Of a stretch of DNA of 64,000 nucleotides, positions 19,280-26,741 are shown one piece after another. A program made the position numbers and the translations under genes. The first letter of the stretch is position 1, and every line of letters starts with the position of its first letter. This stretch comes from Oscillospiraceae bacterium (GTDB lineage Bacteria > Bacillota > Clostridia > Oscillospirales > JAAYXM01), in contig SVMJ01000003.1 of NCBI GenBank assembly GCA_015067485.1, positions 1 to 64,000 of the forward strand. The letters are read 5' to 3'. The notes under the pieces were generated by a model. It searched no databases. It was not told the DNA's origin and was given only the letters and a program-made list of their open reading frames with translations.

Positions 19280-20942
19280 ATGCGTTATTTTGGCTATCAG
19301 CGTGTCTGATATGTGCACGTTTGATCTTTCCGGAAATGGTTTTCGGAAGCTCGTCCACAAATTCCACGATACGCGGATATTTATAGGGCGCGGTAACACG
19401 TTTGACGTGTTCCTGCAGTTCCTTTACCAGTTCATCAGACGGTGTATATCCCTTTGCTAGAACGATGGTTGCCTTGACAACTTGTCCGCGAACAGGATCG
19501 GGGGCGCCGGTAATTGCGCTTTCCACGACTGCAGGATGCTCCAAAAGCGCACTTTCAACTTCAAACGGACCGACACGGTAGCCCGAGCACTTGATAACAT
19601 CATCATTTCGACCGATGAACCAATAGTATCCGTCGCTATCACACCAAGCAACGTCTCCGGTATCATAGAAATCACCACCGAGTACAGCCTCGGTCATTTC
19701 ATCATTGTGGTAGAAACCGTTGAACAAACCGCACGGCAGACCGTTTTTGATATCCGCCATAATGGAACCTTCTTCACCGCTTTCGCAAACATTCCCTTCT
19801 GCGTCGAGAAGCTGGATATTGTAAAGCGGAGATGGTTTTCCGGTAGATCCCGGAATCGGCTCAAACCACTGGAAGTTTGCGATCATAACCGAAGACTCAC
19901 TCTGTCCGAAGCCTTCGTACAACTTGAGCCCGGTCAATTCATACCATTTCTTGAAAACTTCGGGATTCAGCGGTTCCCCTGCGATGCAACAGTGTTGGAT
20001 GCTGGAGAAGTCATATTTTGTAACATCTTCCTGTAGCATGAAACGGAACATGGTCGGTGGCGCACAGAACGTGGTAACCTGATACTTTTCCAATTTTTCC
20101 ATGAGGTGAACAGGCACGAACTTCAACATATCATATGCAAAGATTGCGGCACCACAGATCCACTGACCGTAAATCTTACCCCAGCCGAATTTTGCCCAGC
20201 CGGAATCCGAAACGCTCATATGGAGTTTGTTTTCCTGTACCTGCTGCCAATATTTCGCGGTTACAATGTGCCCCAACGGATAAGAGAAGTTGTGGCGCAC
20301 CATTTTCGGCATACCGGTCGTCCCGGAAGTAAAATAAACCAACATGGTATCGTCCCAACGGGTTGCTTCATCTCCGGTCGGACGCGGGAATTCATCGGAA
20401 TACTTCTCGATTTCTTCGTCAAAATTCATCCAGCCATCACGGGTTTCGTCCACAATGACAAGATTCTTCAAAGACGGTGTATCCGGACGTGCGGCTTCTA
20501 CTTGCTCAATGACAAACGGATCGTTTACGCAAACAACGGTACAAACGCCTGCCGCCTGGAAGCGGTAAACAATATCCTTCTTGGTAAGCTGCAAAGTACC
20601 GGGGATCAGAATTGCGCCGAGTTTATGTAACGCGGTAGCGCAAACCCAATACTCCCAACGGCGGCGCAAAATCAGCATGACAACAGAGCCTTTTTTGACA
20701 CCTTTGTCGCGGAAAAAGTTTGCGGCACGGTTGGAAAGACGGCTGATATCGGTAAAGGTAAACTTTTTCTCGTTCCCGTTATCATCGCACCAAACGAGTG
20801 CCATTTTTCCCGGTTCCTGTTTTGCCCACTCATCTACAATATCAAAACCGAAGTTAAATGTTTCCGGAACGTTTACGCGGTAATTATCCCGAAAATCCTC
20901 ATACGAATCAAACTCGATTCGCGGTAAAAAACGCTCAAGCAT
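19278..20942 (-). CDS. AMP-dependent acyl-CoA/acid:CoA synthetase (medium-chain type)
   Basis: YFTSGTTGMPKMVRH, GQSES, DVAWCDSDGYYWFIGRNDDVIKCSGYRVGPFEVE, PKTISGKIKR. Confidence 0.92.
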   Translation of the reverse strand: MLERFLPRIEFDSYEDFRDNYRVNVPETFNFGFDIVDEWAKQEPGKMALVWCDDNGNEKKFTFTDISRLSNRAANFFRDKGVKKGSVVMLILRRRWEYWVCATALHKLGAILIPGTLQLTKKDIVYRFQAAGVCTVVCVNDPFVIEQVEAARPDTPSLKNLVIVDETRDGWMNFDEEIEKYSDEFPRPTGDEATRWDDTMLVYFTSGTTGMPKMVRHNFSYPLGHIVTAKYWQQVQENKLHMSVSDSGWAKFGWGKIYGQWICGAAIFAYDMLKFVPVHLMEKLEKYQVTTFCAPPTMFRFMLQEDVTKYDFSSIQHCCIAGEPLNPEVFKKWYELTGLKLYEGFGQSESSVMIANFQWFEPIPGSTGKPSPLYNIQLLDAEGNVCESGEEGSIMADIKNGLPCGLFNGFYHNDEMTEAVLGGDFYDTGDVAWCDSDGYYWFIGRNDDVIKCSGYRVGPFEVESALLEHPAVVESAITGAPDPVRGQVVKATIVLAKGYTPSDELVKELQEHVKRVTAPYKYPRIVEFVDELPKTISGKIKRAHIRHADSQNNA

Positions 20943-20962
20943 CTCTCTTTTTCTCCCCTCAA

Positions 20963-21514
20963 CTACTCTGCTATGACAGTCAGAAACTGTACTTTCTCAG
21001 AACCGACGCATTTCTGTCCGTGCGGACGGGCTGCATTAAAATAGACAGAGTCACCCGGGTTCAAAATAATTTCTTCGTTTCCAAAGATCAAAACCATCGT
21101 TCCTTCGATTACCAAGTTGAACTCCTGTCCTTTGTGAGAAATCAAAGTGGTCGGTTGCTCCGACGGCTCGATCGTTACAAAAAGCGGCTGCATAATCTTA
21201 TTACCGAAACGGTATGCCAAATCTTCGAAGCGATAGCCGGAACGGCGATCGACCGGCTTACCTTTACCACGACGCACGACATGGTATGTGTCGAGTTTTC
21301 CGGTCGTACCGGTAAGAACATCGGTAAAATCTACTTTACATACATTTGCAATTTCATAAATGACGCTGATCGGAATATCTTCACCGTTTTTTTCGTAGTT
21401 TTCCAAAGTTTTCGCATCGATTCCGATTTCCTTTGCCATCTCTTCCACAGAATATCCGCAAACATCACGCAGTTCACGAATTCGATTTGCGAGTTCGATG
21501 AATTCCTGTTTCAT
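20963..21514 (-). CDS. XRE-family regulator with C-terminal cupin domain
   Basis: HTH: IRELRDVCGYSVEEMAKEIGIDAKTLENYEKNGEDIP; cupin: HKGQEFNLVIEGTMVLIFGNEEIILNPGDSVYFNAARPHG. Confidence 0.9.
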   Translation of the reverse strand: MKQEFIELANRIRELRDVCGYSVEEMAKEIGIDAKTLENYEKNGEDIPISVIYEIANVCKVDFTDVLTGTTGKLDTYHVVRRGKGKPVDRRSGYRFEDLAYRFGNKIMQPLFVTIEPSEQPTTLISHKGQEFNLVIEGTMVLIFGNEEIILNPGDSVYFNAARPHGQKCVGSEKVQFLTVIAE

Positions 21515-21529
21515 TTCAGTCCGCCTTTC

Positions 21530-21724
21530 CTACAGAACGACAACCCCGTTCCGTATAATTTTTTTGATGTTTTTTTCTGCTTTTACGCGTGGTAGCATGA
21601 CAACATGATCACATCCGGTGCATTTCAATTTGAAATCCATGCCCACACGCAAAACAGACCAGGTTTTACTTCCACACGGATGTTCTTTGCGCATTTCTAC
21701 AATGTCGCCCACTTGTATGTTCAT
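21530..21724 (-). CDS. DUF951 domain-containing protein
   Basis: MNIQVGDIVEMRKEHPCGSKTWSVLRVGMDFKLKCTGCDHVVMLPR. Confidence 0.88.
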   Translation of the reverse strand: MNIQVGDIVEMRKEHPCGSKTWSVLRVGMDFKLKCTGCDHVVMLPRVKAEKNIKKIIRNGVVVL

Positions 21725-21752
21725 AAAACCACATCCTTTGATAACAGAATGA

Positions 21753-21781
21753 GGCAAGGATTTTGGAAACCCTTGCCTCAA
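21753..21781 (-). terminator. Terminator-like hairpin downstream of tsf
   Basis: GAGGCAAGG ... CCTTGCCTC stem around 21752-21780; no strong T tract. Confidence 0.5.
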
Positions 21782-21797
21782 ATGCATTCATAAACGC

Positions 21798-22709
21798 TTA
21801 CTTCGTCATGCTTGCAACTTCATCTGCAAAGTTGTCCGAACGTTTTTCAAGGCCTTCGCCCTTTTCGAAACGAACAAATTTGGTTGCAACAATGGAGCCG
21901 CCCAATTCCTTCGCAGTTTCAGCAATGTACTGTGCGACGGTGATCTTGTCATTCTTAACGAATGCCTGATCGAGCAAGCAGTTTTCAGAATAGTACTTTT
22001 TGATACGACCAGCAACCATCTTTTCAGCAACCTGCTGCGGCTTGCCTTCGTTGATCGCCTGTGCCATCAGGATTTCCTTTTCTTTTTCGAGAACTTCCGG
22101 GCTTACTTCGTCAGCGCAAAGGTATGCCGGGCTCATTGCAGCGATCTGCATTGCAATATCACGACCCATGGTAATGACTGCATCGTTGCCGACCAAGTTG
22201 TCGGAAACTTCAAGATTGAGCATAACACCGATCTTACCGCCCATGTGAATGTACGGGACGTTTACGCCACCGACAAAACGTTCGAAACGGCGGATCTGAA
22301 TGTTTTCACCGATGGTGAGAACTTTTTCACGCTGCATATCAGCAACGGACATATCGGAGTTCGGATACTTTGCAGCAAGCAAAGCATCGAGATCTGCCGG
22401 AGCTTCAGCCATAACAACATCAGCGATGTCGGAAACAAATGCCTGGAAGTCTGCGTTCTTTGCAACGAAGTCAGTTTCGCTGTTAACTTCAACAACCGCA
22501 CCGACACCATCGCCGGTCTTTGCACAAACAAGACCTTCAGCAGCAATTCTGCCAGCTTTCTTTTCTGCAGCAGCCAAGCCCTTTTCACGCAGAAATTCTA
22601 CTGCCTTATCCATATCGCCGTCAGATGCGGCCAATGCTTTTTTACAATCCATCATGCCAACGCCGGTCTTTTCGCGCAGCAACTGGACATCTTTTGCGGT
22701 AAATGCCAT
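21798..22709 (-). CDS. tsf: Translation elongation factor Ts
   Basis: MAFTAKDVQLLREKTGVGMMDCKKAL, EVNSETDFVAKN; start corrected to 22709. Confidence 0.97.
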   Translation of the reverse strand: MAFTAKDVQLLREKTGVGMMDCKKALAASDGDMDKAVEFLREKGLAAAEKKAGRIAAEGLVCAKTGDGVGAVVEVNSETDFVAKNADFQAFVSDIADVVMAEAPADLDALLAAKYPNSDMSVADMQREKVLTIGENIQIRRFERFVGGVNVPYIHMGGKIGVMLNLEVSDNLVGNDAVITMGRDIAMQIAAMSPAYLCADEVSPEVLEKEKEILMAQAINEGKPQQVAEKMVAGRIKKYYSENCLLDQAFVKNDKITVAQYIAETAKELGGSIVATKFVRFEKGEGLEKRSDNFADEVASMTK

Positions 22710-22775
22710 TTTGTATATCCTCCTTGAATGTTGATACGATACGGCAGGCTTCCCCGCCGTATCGAAAGAAATCAA

Positions 22776-23516
22776 TTATTCAGCAACTTCTTCAGCCGGA
22801 GCTGCATCGCTTGCTTCAGCAGTGGTCTGTTCGCCCTGACGAGCTTCGATCACAGCGTTTGCGATGGTCTGGGAAATCAACTTGATTGCACGGATCGCAT
22901 CGTCGTTGCCCGGGATGACGTAGTCGACTTCGTCCGGATCACAGTTGGTATCAACGATAGCGATGACCGGAATCTTCAGCTTGCGAGCTTCAGCGATTGC
23001 GTTGCGTTCTTTGCGCGGGTCGATGATGAAGATCGCACCCGGGAGACGGTTCATTTCCTTAACACCGCCCAGGTACTTTTCAAGCTTTGCGATTTCTGCC
23101 TGGAGCTTGATAACTTCTTTCTTCAGGAGCAGATCGAAAGTGCCGTCTTCTTCCATCTTCTTGAGCTGGTTGAGACGATCGATTCTGCGGCGCATGGTCT
23201 TGAAGTTGGTGAGCATACCACCGAGCCAACGTGCGTTGACATAGTACATACCGACGCGTTCTGCTTCTTCCTTGATTGCATCCTGTGCCTGCTTCTTGGT
23301 ACCAACAAACAAAATGCTCTGGCCCTGAGCTGCAACATCACGTGCAAATGCGTATGCTTCTTCGAGTTTCTTAACGGTCTTCTGAAGGTCAATGATATAA
23401 ATACCATTTCTTTCAGTGAAGATGTACTGAGCCATCTTCGGGTTCCAACGACGGGTCTGATGTCCGAAATGGACGCCTGCTTCGAGCAGCTGCTTCATGG
23501 AAATTACTTGAGACAT
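22776..23516 (-). CDS. rpsB: 30S ribosomal protein S2
   Basis: [44 protein letters not shown]. Confidence 0.97.
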   Translation of the reverse strand: MSQVISMKQLLEAGVHFGHQTRRWNPKMAQYIFTERNGIYIIDLQKTVKKLEEAYAFARDVAAQGQSILFVGTKKQAQDAIKEEAERVGMYYVNARWLGGMLTNFKTMRRRIDRLNQLKKMEEDGTFDLLLKKEVIKLQAEIAKLEKYLGGVKEMNRLPGAIFIIDPRKERNAIAEARKLKIPVIAIVDTNCDPDEVDYVIPGNDDAIRAIKLISQTIANAVIEARQGEQTTAEASDAAPAEEVAE

Positions 23517-23619
23517 GGATAAAATCCTCCTTTTGTTTTTACCTCCACGCCGATCATATGCATCCGCCCACCTTTCGGCACGTCAGCATCGCATCACAGC
23601 GTGTGCGTAATTCCTTACT

Positions 23620-23648
23620 ATGTTAGCACAATCAATGTTTTTTAGCAA
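23620..23648 (-). promoter_or_regulatory. sigmaA-type promoter for rpsB-tsf (TTGCTA-17-TAACAT)
   Basis: Minus strand -35 23643-23648, -10 23620-23625, 17-nt spacer. Confidence 0.65.
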
Positions 23649-23699
23649 GACTTTTTTTCATTTTTTTACAACTTTTAGCATTTTTATCAAAATAAACAA

Positions 23700-23993
23700 T
23701 CAACACCGCGAAAACAGTCCGCGTTTTTTGCGGCATAACGGGGTTTTGTTCTGATAATCAACCAAAATGATGTCAGGTCCAATCCGCTTGATACAGCACC
23801 ACGGTATCACATAATGTTCTCTTTTGAAAATCATATGCAGAAAATTACAGGATCGCGGAACAATGATCGCAGTAATTTGCGCGGTCTCGATATCCATTTC
23901 AACATCGCAAACACAGCCGTAACGCGCACCGTCACATACGTTGATCACTTCTTTACATCCAAGTTCGGTTACACTGACGCATCCCATAGTCAT
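23700..23993 (-). CDS. YlmC/YmxH family sporulation protein (PRC-barrel-like)
   Basis: MGCVSVTELGCKEVINVCDGARYGCVCDVEMD..YVIPWCCIKRIGPDIILVD. Confidence 0.87.
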   Translation of the reverse strand: MTMGCVSVTELGCKEVINVCDGARYGCVCDVEMDIETAQITAIIVPRSCNFLHMIFKREHYVIPWCCIKRIGPDIILVDYQNKTPLCRKKRGLFSRC

Positions 23994-24022
23994 CCCTCCC
24001 AAAACCATCCTATGCGGAAGTT

Positions 24023-24895
24023 TTATGCGTCATGTGTCTTGAATCCTTCACCAAGCACAGTTCTTGAGTCGCTGATGACCACAAACGAATTCGGATCCAA
24101 CTCGCGGACCAGTCGCACAACCTGCGGAAGTTCTTTCGGTGTAACAACACACAAAAGCATCACGCGATCTTCCATTGAATACATCCCTCGGCTGTAGATC
24201 CCGGTCGTTCCCCTGTTGAAGGAACGCATAATCGCCTGAGATATTTCGAGGTGCTGAGCGGTAACAACCAGTACTTCCCGCGCGACATTTCCAAAACTCA
24301 ACACAAACAAAGACACCTTTGCAGAAACAAACAATGCGAGAAGTGAATAAAAGGTGATTAGAACATCCCCGAACACAATCCCGGTCAGAATGACGATCAC
24401 CCCATCGATCAGCATAATGAGTGTGGCGATTGAAATATGTGGTAAAAATCGATGTAAAATCATCCCGGCAAAATCACTTCCACCGGTCGATGCTCCACAA
24501 CGAATGACCAGGCCAATTCCCAGTCCCATCAACGCACCGCCAAATACGGAAACAATCAATCGATCGTTTGATATAGAATTCCACGTTGCGGTAAACTCCA
24601 AAAAAAGTGAAAGCAAAAGAATTCCAAGTGCGGTCTTAATCACCGAACTTTTTCCGATGAATCGATAACCGAGCAGAAACAGAATCAAATTCAAAACGAT
24701 ATTGGTGAGTGATATTGGAATTTGATATAAATATTGCAACATAATGCCGACCGAACTGACACCGCCGCAAGAAAGTTTATTTGGGATCAAAAACAAATTC
24801 AAACTGAGTGCGAGCAGAAACACCCCAAGCACAGATATTACGTAATCATATATCTTTTCTTTCAAAATATCACCCACCGTTTTTCTTGTTATCAT
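24023..24895 (-). CDS. YitT family membrane protein
   Basis: Multi-TM N-terminus, RCGASTGGSDFAGMI, C-terminal DUF2179-like VLLCVVTPKELPQVVRLVRELDPNSFVVISDSRTVLGEGF. Confidence 0.9.
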   Translation of the reverse strand: MITRKTVGDILKEKIYDYVISVLGVFLLALSLNLFLIPNKLSCGGVSSVGIMLQYLYQIPISLTNIVLNLILFLLGYRFIGKSSVIKTALGILLLSLFLEFTATWNSISNDRLIVSVFGGALMGLGIGLVIRCGASTGGSDFAGMILHRFLPHISIATLIMLIDGVIVILTGIVFGDVLITFYSLLALFVSAKVSLFVLSFGNVAREVLVVTAQHLEISQAIMRSFNRGTTGIYSRGMYSMEDRVMLLCVVTPKELPQVVRLVRELDPNSFVVISDSRTVLGEGFKTHDA

Positions 24896-24916
24896 TCCCA
24901 CATTTGAAAAAAATAA

Positions 24917-24940
24917 AAACGCTCGGTTTCCCGAGCGTTT
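24917..24940. terminator. Intrinsic terminator
   Basis: AAACGCTCGG-TTTC-CCGAGCGTTT with flanking A/T. Confidence 0.75.
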
Positions 24941-24951
24941 TGGTGTAGATA

Positions 24952-25329
24952 TTAGATGAGAGCTTCCGGATCGACAACGTAACTGTCAATCAGAATCTTG
25001 ATAAAGTCGACAAGTGCCAAGATCCATCCCAAACCGCAGCAGAAGGATGCCACGATACGAGTGATGCCCTTTTTGGTTTCACCCAAAACAAAGTTATGTA
25101 CACCAACCGCACCCAGGAAGAAGCACAACAGCGCGATTGTTACTTTATCTTTTCCATTGAGCGATTTGTTCTTCACGGAAACGCCGCAACTCAAGCAAAC
25201 GATTGCACCCGGTGCAAGCGGCTTCCCACAGTTTTGGCAAAAATGCGACCCTTCTCCTGCCTTGACACCACAGCCCAAGCAAATCGCCTGGTTTTCATTC
25301 ATTTCTTTTCCGCAACTTTTACAAAACAT
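24952..25329 (-). CDS. Zinc-ribbon / TM2 domain protein
   Basis: CKSCGK..CLGCG, FCQNCGKPL..CLSCG then ALLCFFLGAVGVHNFVLGETKKGITRI (TM2). Confidence 0.9.
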   Translation of the reverse strand: MFCKSCGKEMNENQAICLGCGVKAGEGSHFCQNCGKPLAPGAIVCLSCGVSVKNKSLNGKDKVTIALLCFFLGAVGVHNFVLGETKKGITRIVASFCCGLGWILALVDFIKILIDSYVVDPEALI

Positions 25330-25370
25330 TGTAAATCCTCTCCTGTTTTTTCTTTAATAATACCATGTTG

Positions 25371-25712
25371 TCAAAATAAAATCAATGCTCTCACCCAGTT
25401 TGCGAGAAATCCTGTTACCAAGAAAGACAGCACCAAAACATCGATCTGTTTTTTGCGGAACAGTCGTCCGTCACAGAAGTAATACAGCAAGAGTATTGGC
25501 ATAGACCAAACCATTCCGTGAAATGAAAACGCTGCCTTAAAATCAAGACGCAATAACGAAAGGCACGCACGTGTCATCCCGCATCCGGGACATGGAAATC
25601 CAAGACCTTGCCTAACGATACAGGTAATGCCAAATTCCCGCGCAATCAGAACGATTGTAACAAACAATATTAAAATCACGCATTTTACTTTGAAATTTTT
25701 GATTTCGAACAT
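25371..25712 (-). CDS. DUF2752 membrane protein
   Basis: GLGFPCPGCGMTRACLSLLRLDFKAAFSFHGMVWSMPI: DUF2752 motif. Confidence 0.85.
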   Translation of the reverse strand: MFEIKNFKVKCVILILFVTIVLIAREFGITCIVRQGLGFPCPGCGMTRACLSLLRLDFKAAFSFHGMVWSMPILLLYYFCDGRLFRKKQIDVLVLSFLVTGFLANWVRALILF

Positions 25713-25767
25713 AAAATCACCTAAAAACAAAGAAAAAGTCACTATTCTTTATCGAATAGTGTCCTTG

Positions 25768-25788
25768 TGGCAGCCGGAGAAAGATTCG
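25768..25788 (-). repeat. Partial duplicate of the tRNA-Gln 3' end (20/21 identical)
   Basis: TGGCAGCCGGAGAAAGATTCG vs tRNA TGGCAGCCGGAGAAGGATTCG (25908-25928), exactly 140 bp apart. Confidence 0.8.
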
Positions 25789-25871
25789 CTTTTCTGCGGA
25801 AAAGCCACGGCGGTTGAAACAGTCCACCGGACTGTTTTTAAGAGCCGCCTTTCAAATCCACCCACTTTAAG

Positions 25872-25906
25872 GAAAAAACACCCGTCAAAGACAGGTGTTT
25901 TTTTCC
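25872..25906 (-). terminator. Terminator immediately downstream of tRNA-Gln
   Basis: AACACCCGTC-AAA-GACAGGTGTT stem (one mismatch) flanked by A/T runs. Confidence 0.8.
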
Positions 25907-25907
25907 T

Positions 25908-25981
25908 TGGCAGCCGGAGAAGGATTCGAACCCTCACAAACAGAGTCAGAGTCTGTCGTGCTACCCTTACACAATCCGGCT
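25908..25981 (-). tRNA. tRNA-Gln (anticodon CTG)
   Basis: AGCCGGA acceptor pairing TCCGGCT, encoded CCA, anticodon loop CTCTGAC, T-loop GAGGG-TTCGAAT-CCTTC. Confidence 0.93.
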
Positions 25982-26044
25982 AAACAACATTATTTATTAT
26001 ACCCAATGTTCTCAAAAAGTCAAGACCTTTTTTCAAAAGAATCA

Positions 26045-26077
26045 AAAAAACAGTACCGCCTGGCGGTACTGTTTTTC
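26045..26077. terminator. Intrinsic terminator between DUF2344 gene and tRNA
   Basis: AAAAACAGTACCGCC-TG-GCGGTACTGTTTTT. Confidence 0.85.
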
Positions 26078-26078
26078 A

Positions 26079-26741
26079 TTAGTGAAAGGTTTGTCCGTCG
26101 GTACAAGTAACCGAAAAGCGATGAAACGATACAAAATCCGGCAAAAGTTCTCCCGCTTCCTTTTTAATTGCGCGCAATAAGTACTCCGGATTGAGCGAGA
26201 CCGTGTTCCCTGCCGCCAAATGTGCGAGAACTCGAATACCGTCTTTTTCGGGAACGAAATCAATGGAATAAATCATAGGAGCAATGTCGGTTTCTGTTTC
26301 GCCGCGCTTGCTCTTTTTCATCACAATGATCGATTCGCGTGAGAACAGTTCCGTTAGTTTCGACACCGTATCATCATCGTAGCCGTTGTCATATTCAAAC
26401 TTCAAGATGAACTTTGCACCGACGATTTCTTTTACTTTGAGTTCCTGTTCATACGCGCGTAAAGCTTTGAAGCCTTCCGGAAGTGCTGCGTTGAGCCGTG
26501 TAAGGACCTCTTCTTCCGAAAGAAGTTCCAACAAAACAAAGTCTACATATTCACATTCGCTGGTATACCCCAAAGACAACGGAAGCGCGATGGAAATATA
26601 TGCGTGCGGGTTAAACCCTTCGGTGTGTTTTGCGGGTATTTTTGCGCGCGCAAACGCGCGTTGCAAGGTTCTCATGGTATCCAGATGCGAAAGATATGCC
26701 GCGCGAGCGGTTTTCGAAAATTGAATTCTGAATTTATGCAT
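26079..26741 (-). CDS. TIGR03936/DUF2344 radical-SAM-linked protein
   Basis: MHKFRIQFSKTARAAYLSHLDTMRTLQRAFARAKIPAKHTEGFNPHAYISIALPLSLG; start corrected to 26741, overlaps upstream partner by 8 bp. Confidence 0.9.
   Translation of the reverse strand: MHKFRIQFSKTARAAYLSHLDTMRTLQRAFARAKIPAKHTEGFNPHAYISIALPLSLGYTSECEYVDFVLLELLSEEEVLTRLNAALPEGFKALRAYEQELKVKEIVGAKFILKFEYDNGYDDDTVSKLTELFSRESIIVMKKSKRGETETDIAPMIYSIDFVPEKDGIRVLAHLAAGNTVSLNPEYLLRAIKKEAGELLPDFVSFHRFSVTCTDGQTFH

Noticed and set aside
25749-25937. 62-aa minus-strand ORF (MRVRILLRLPRKKTPVFDGCFF...)
   Set aside because: Starts inside the tRNA-Gln and runs through terminator hairpins; not a plausible protein, though the underlying repeat is reported as a finding.
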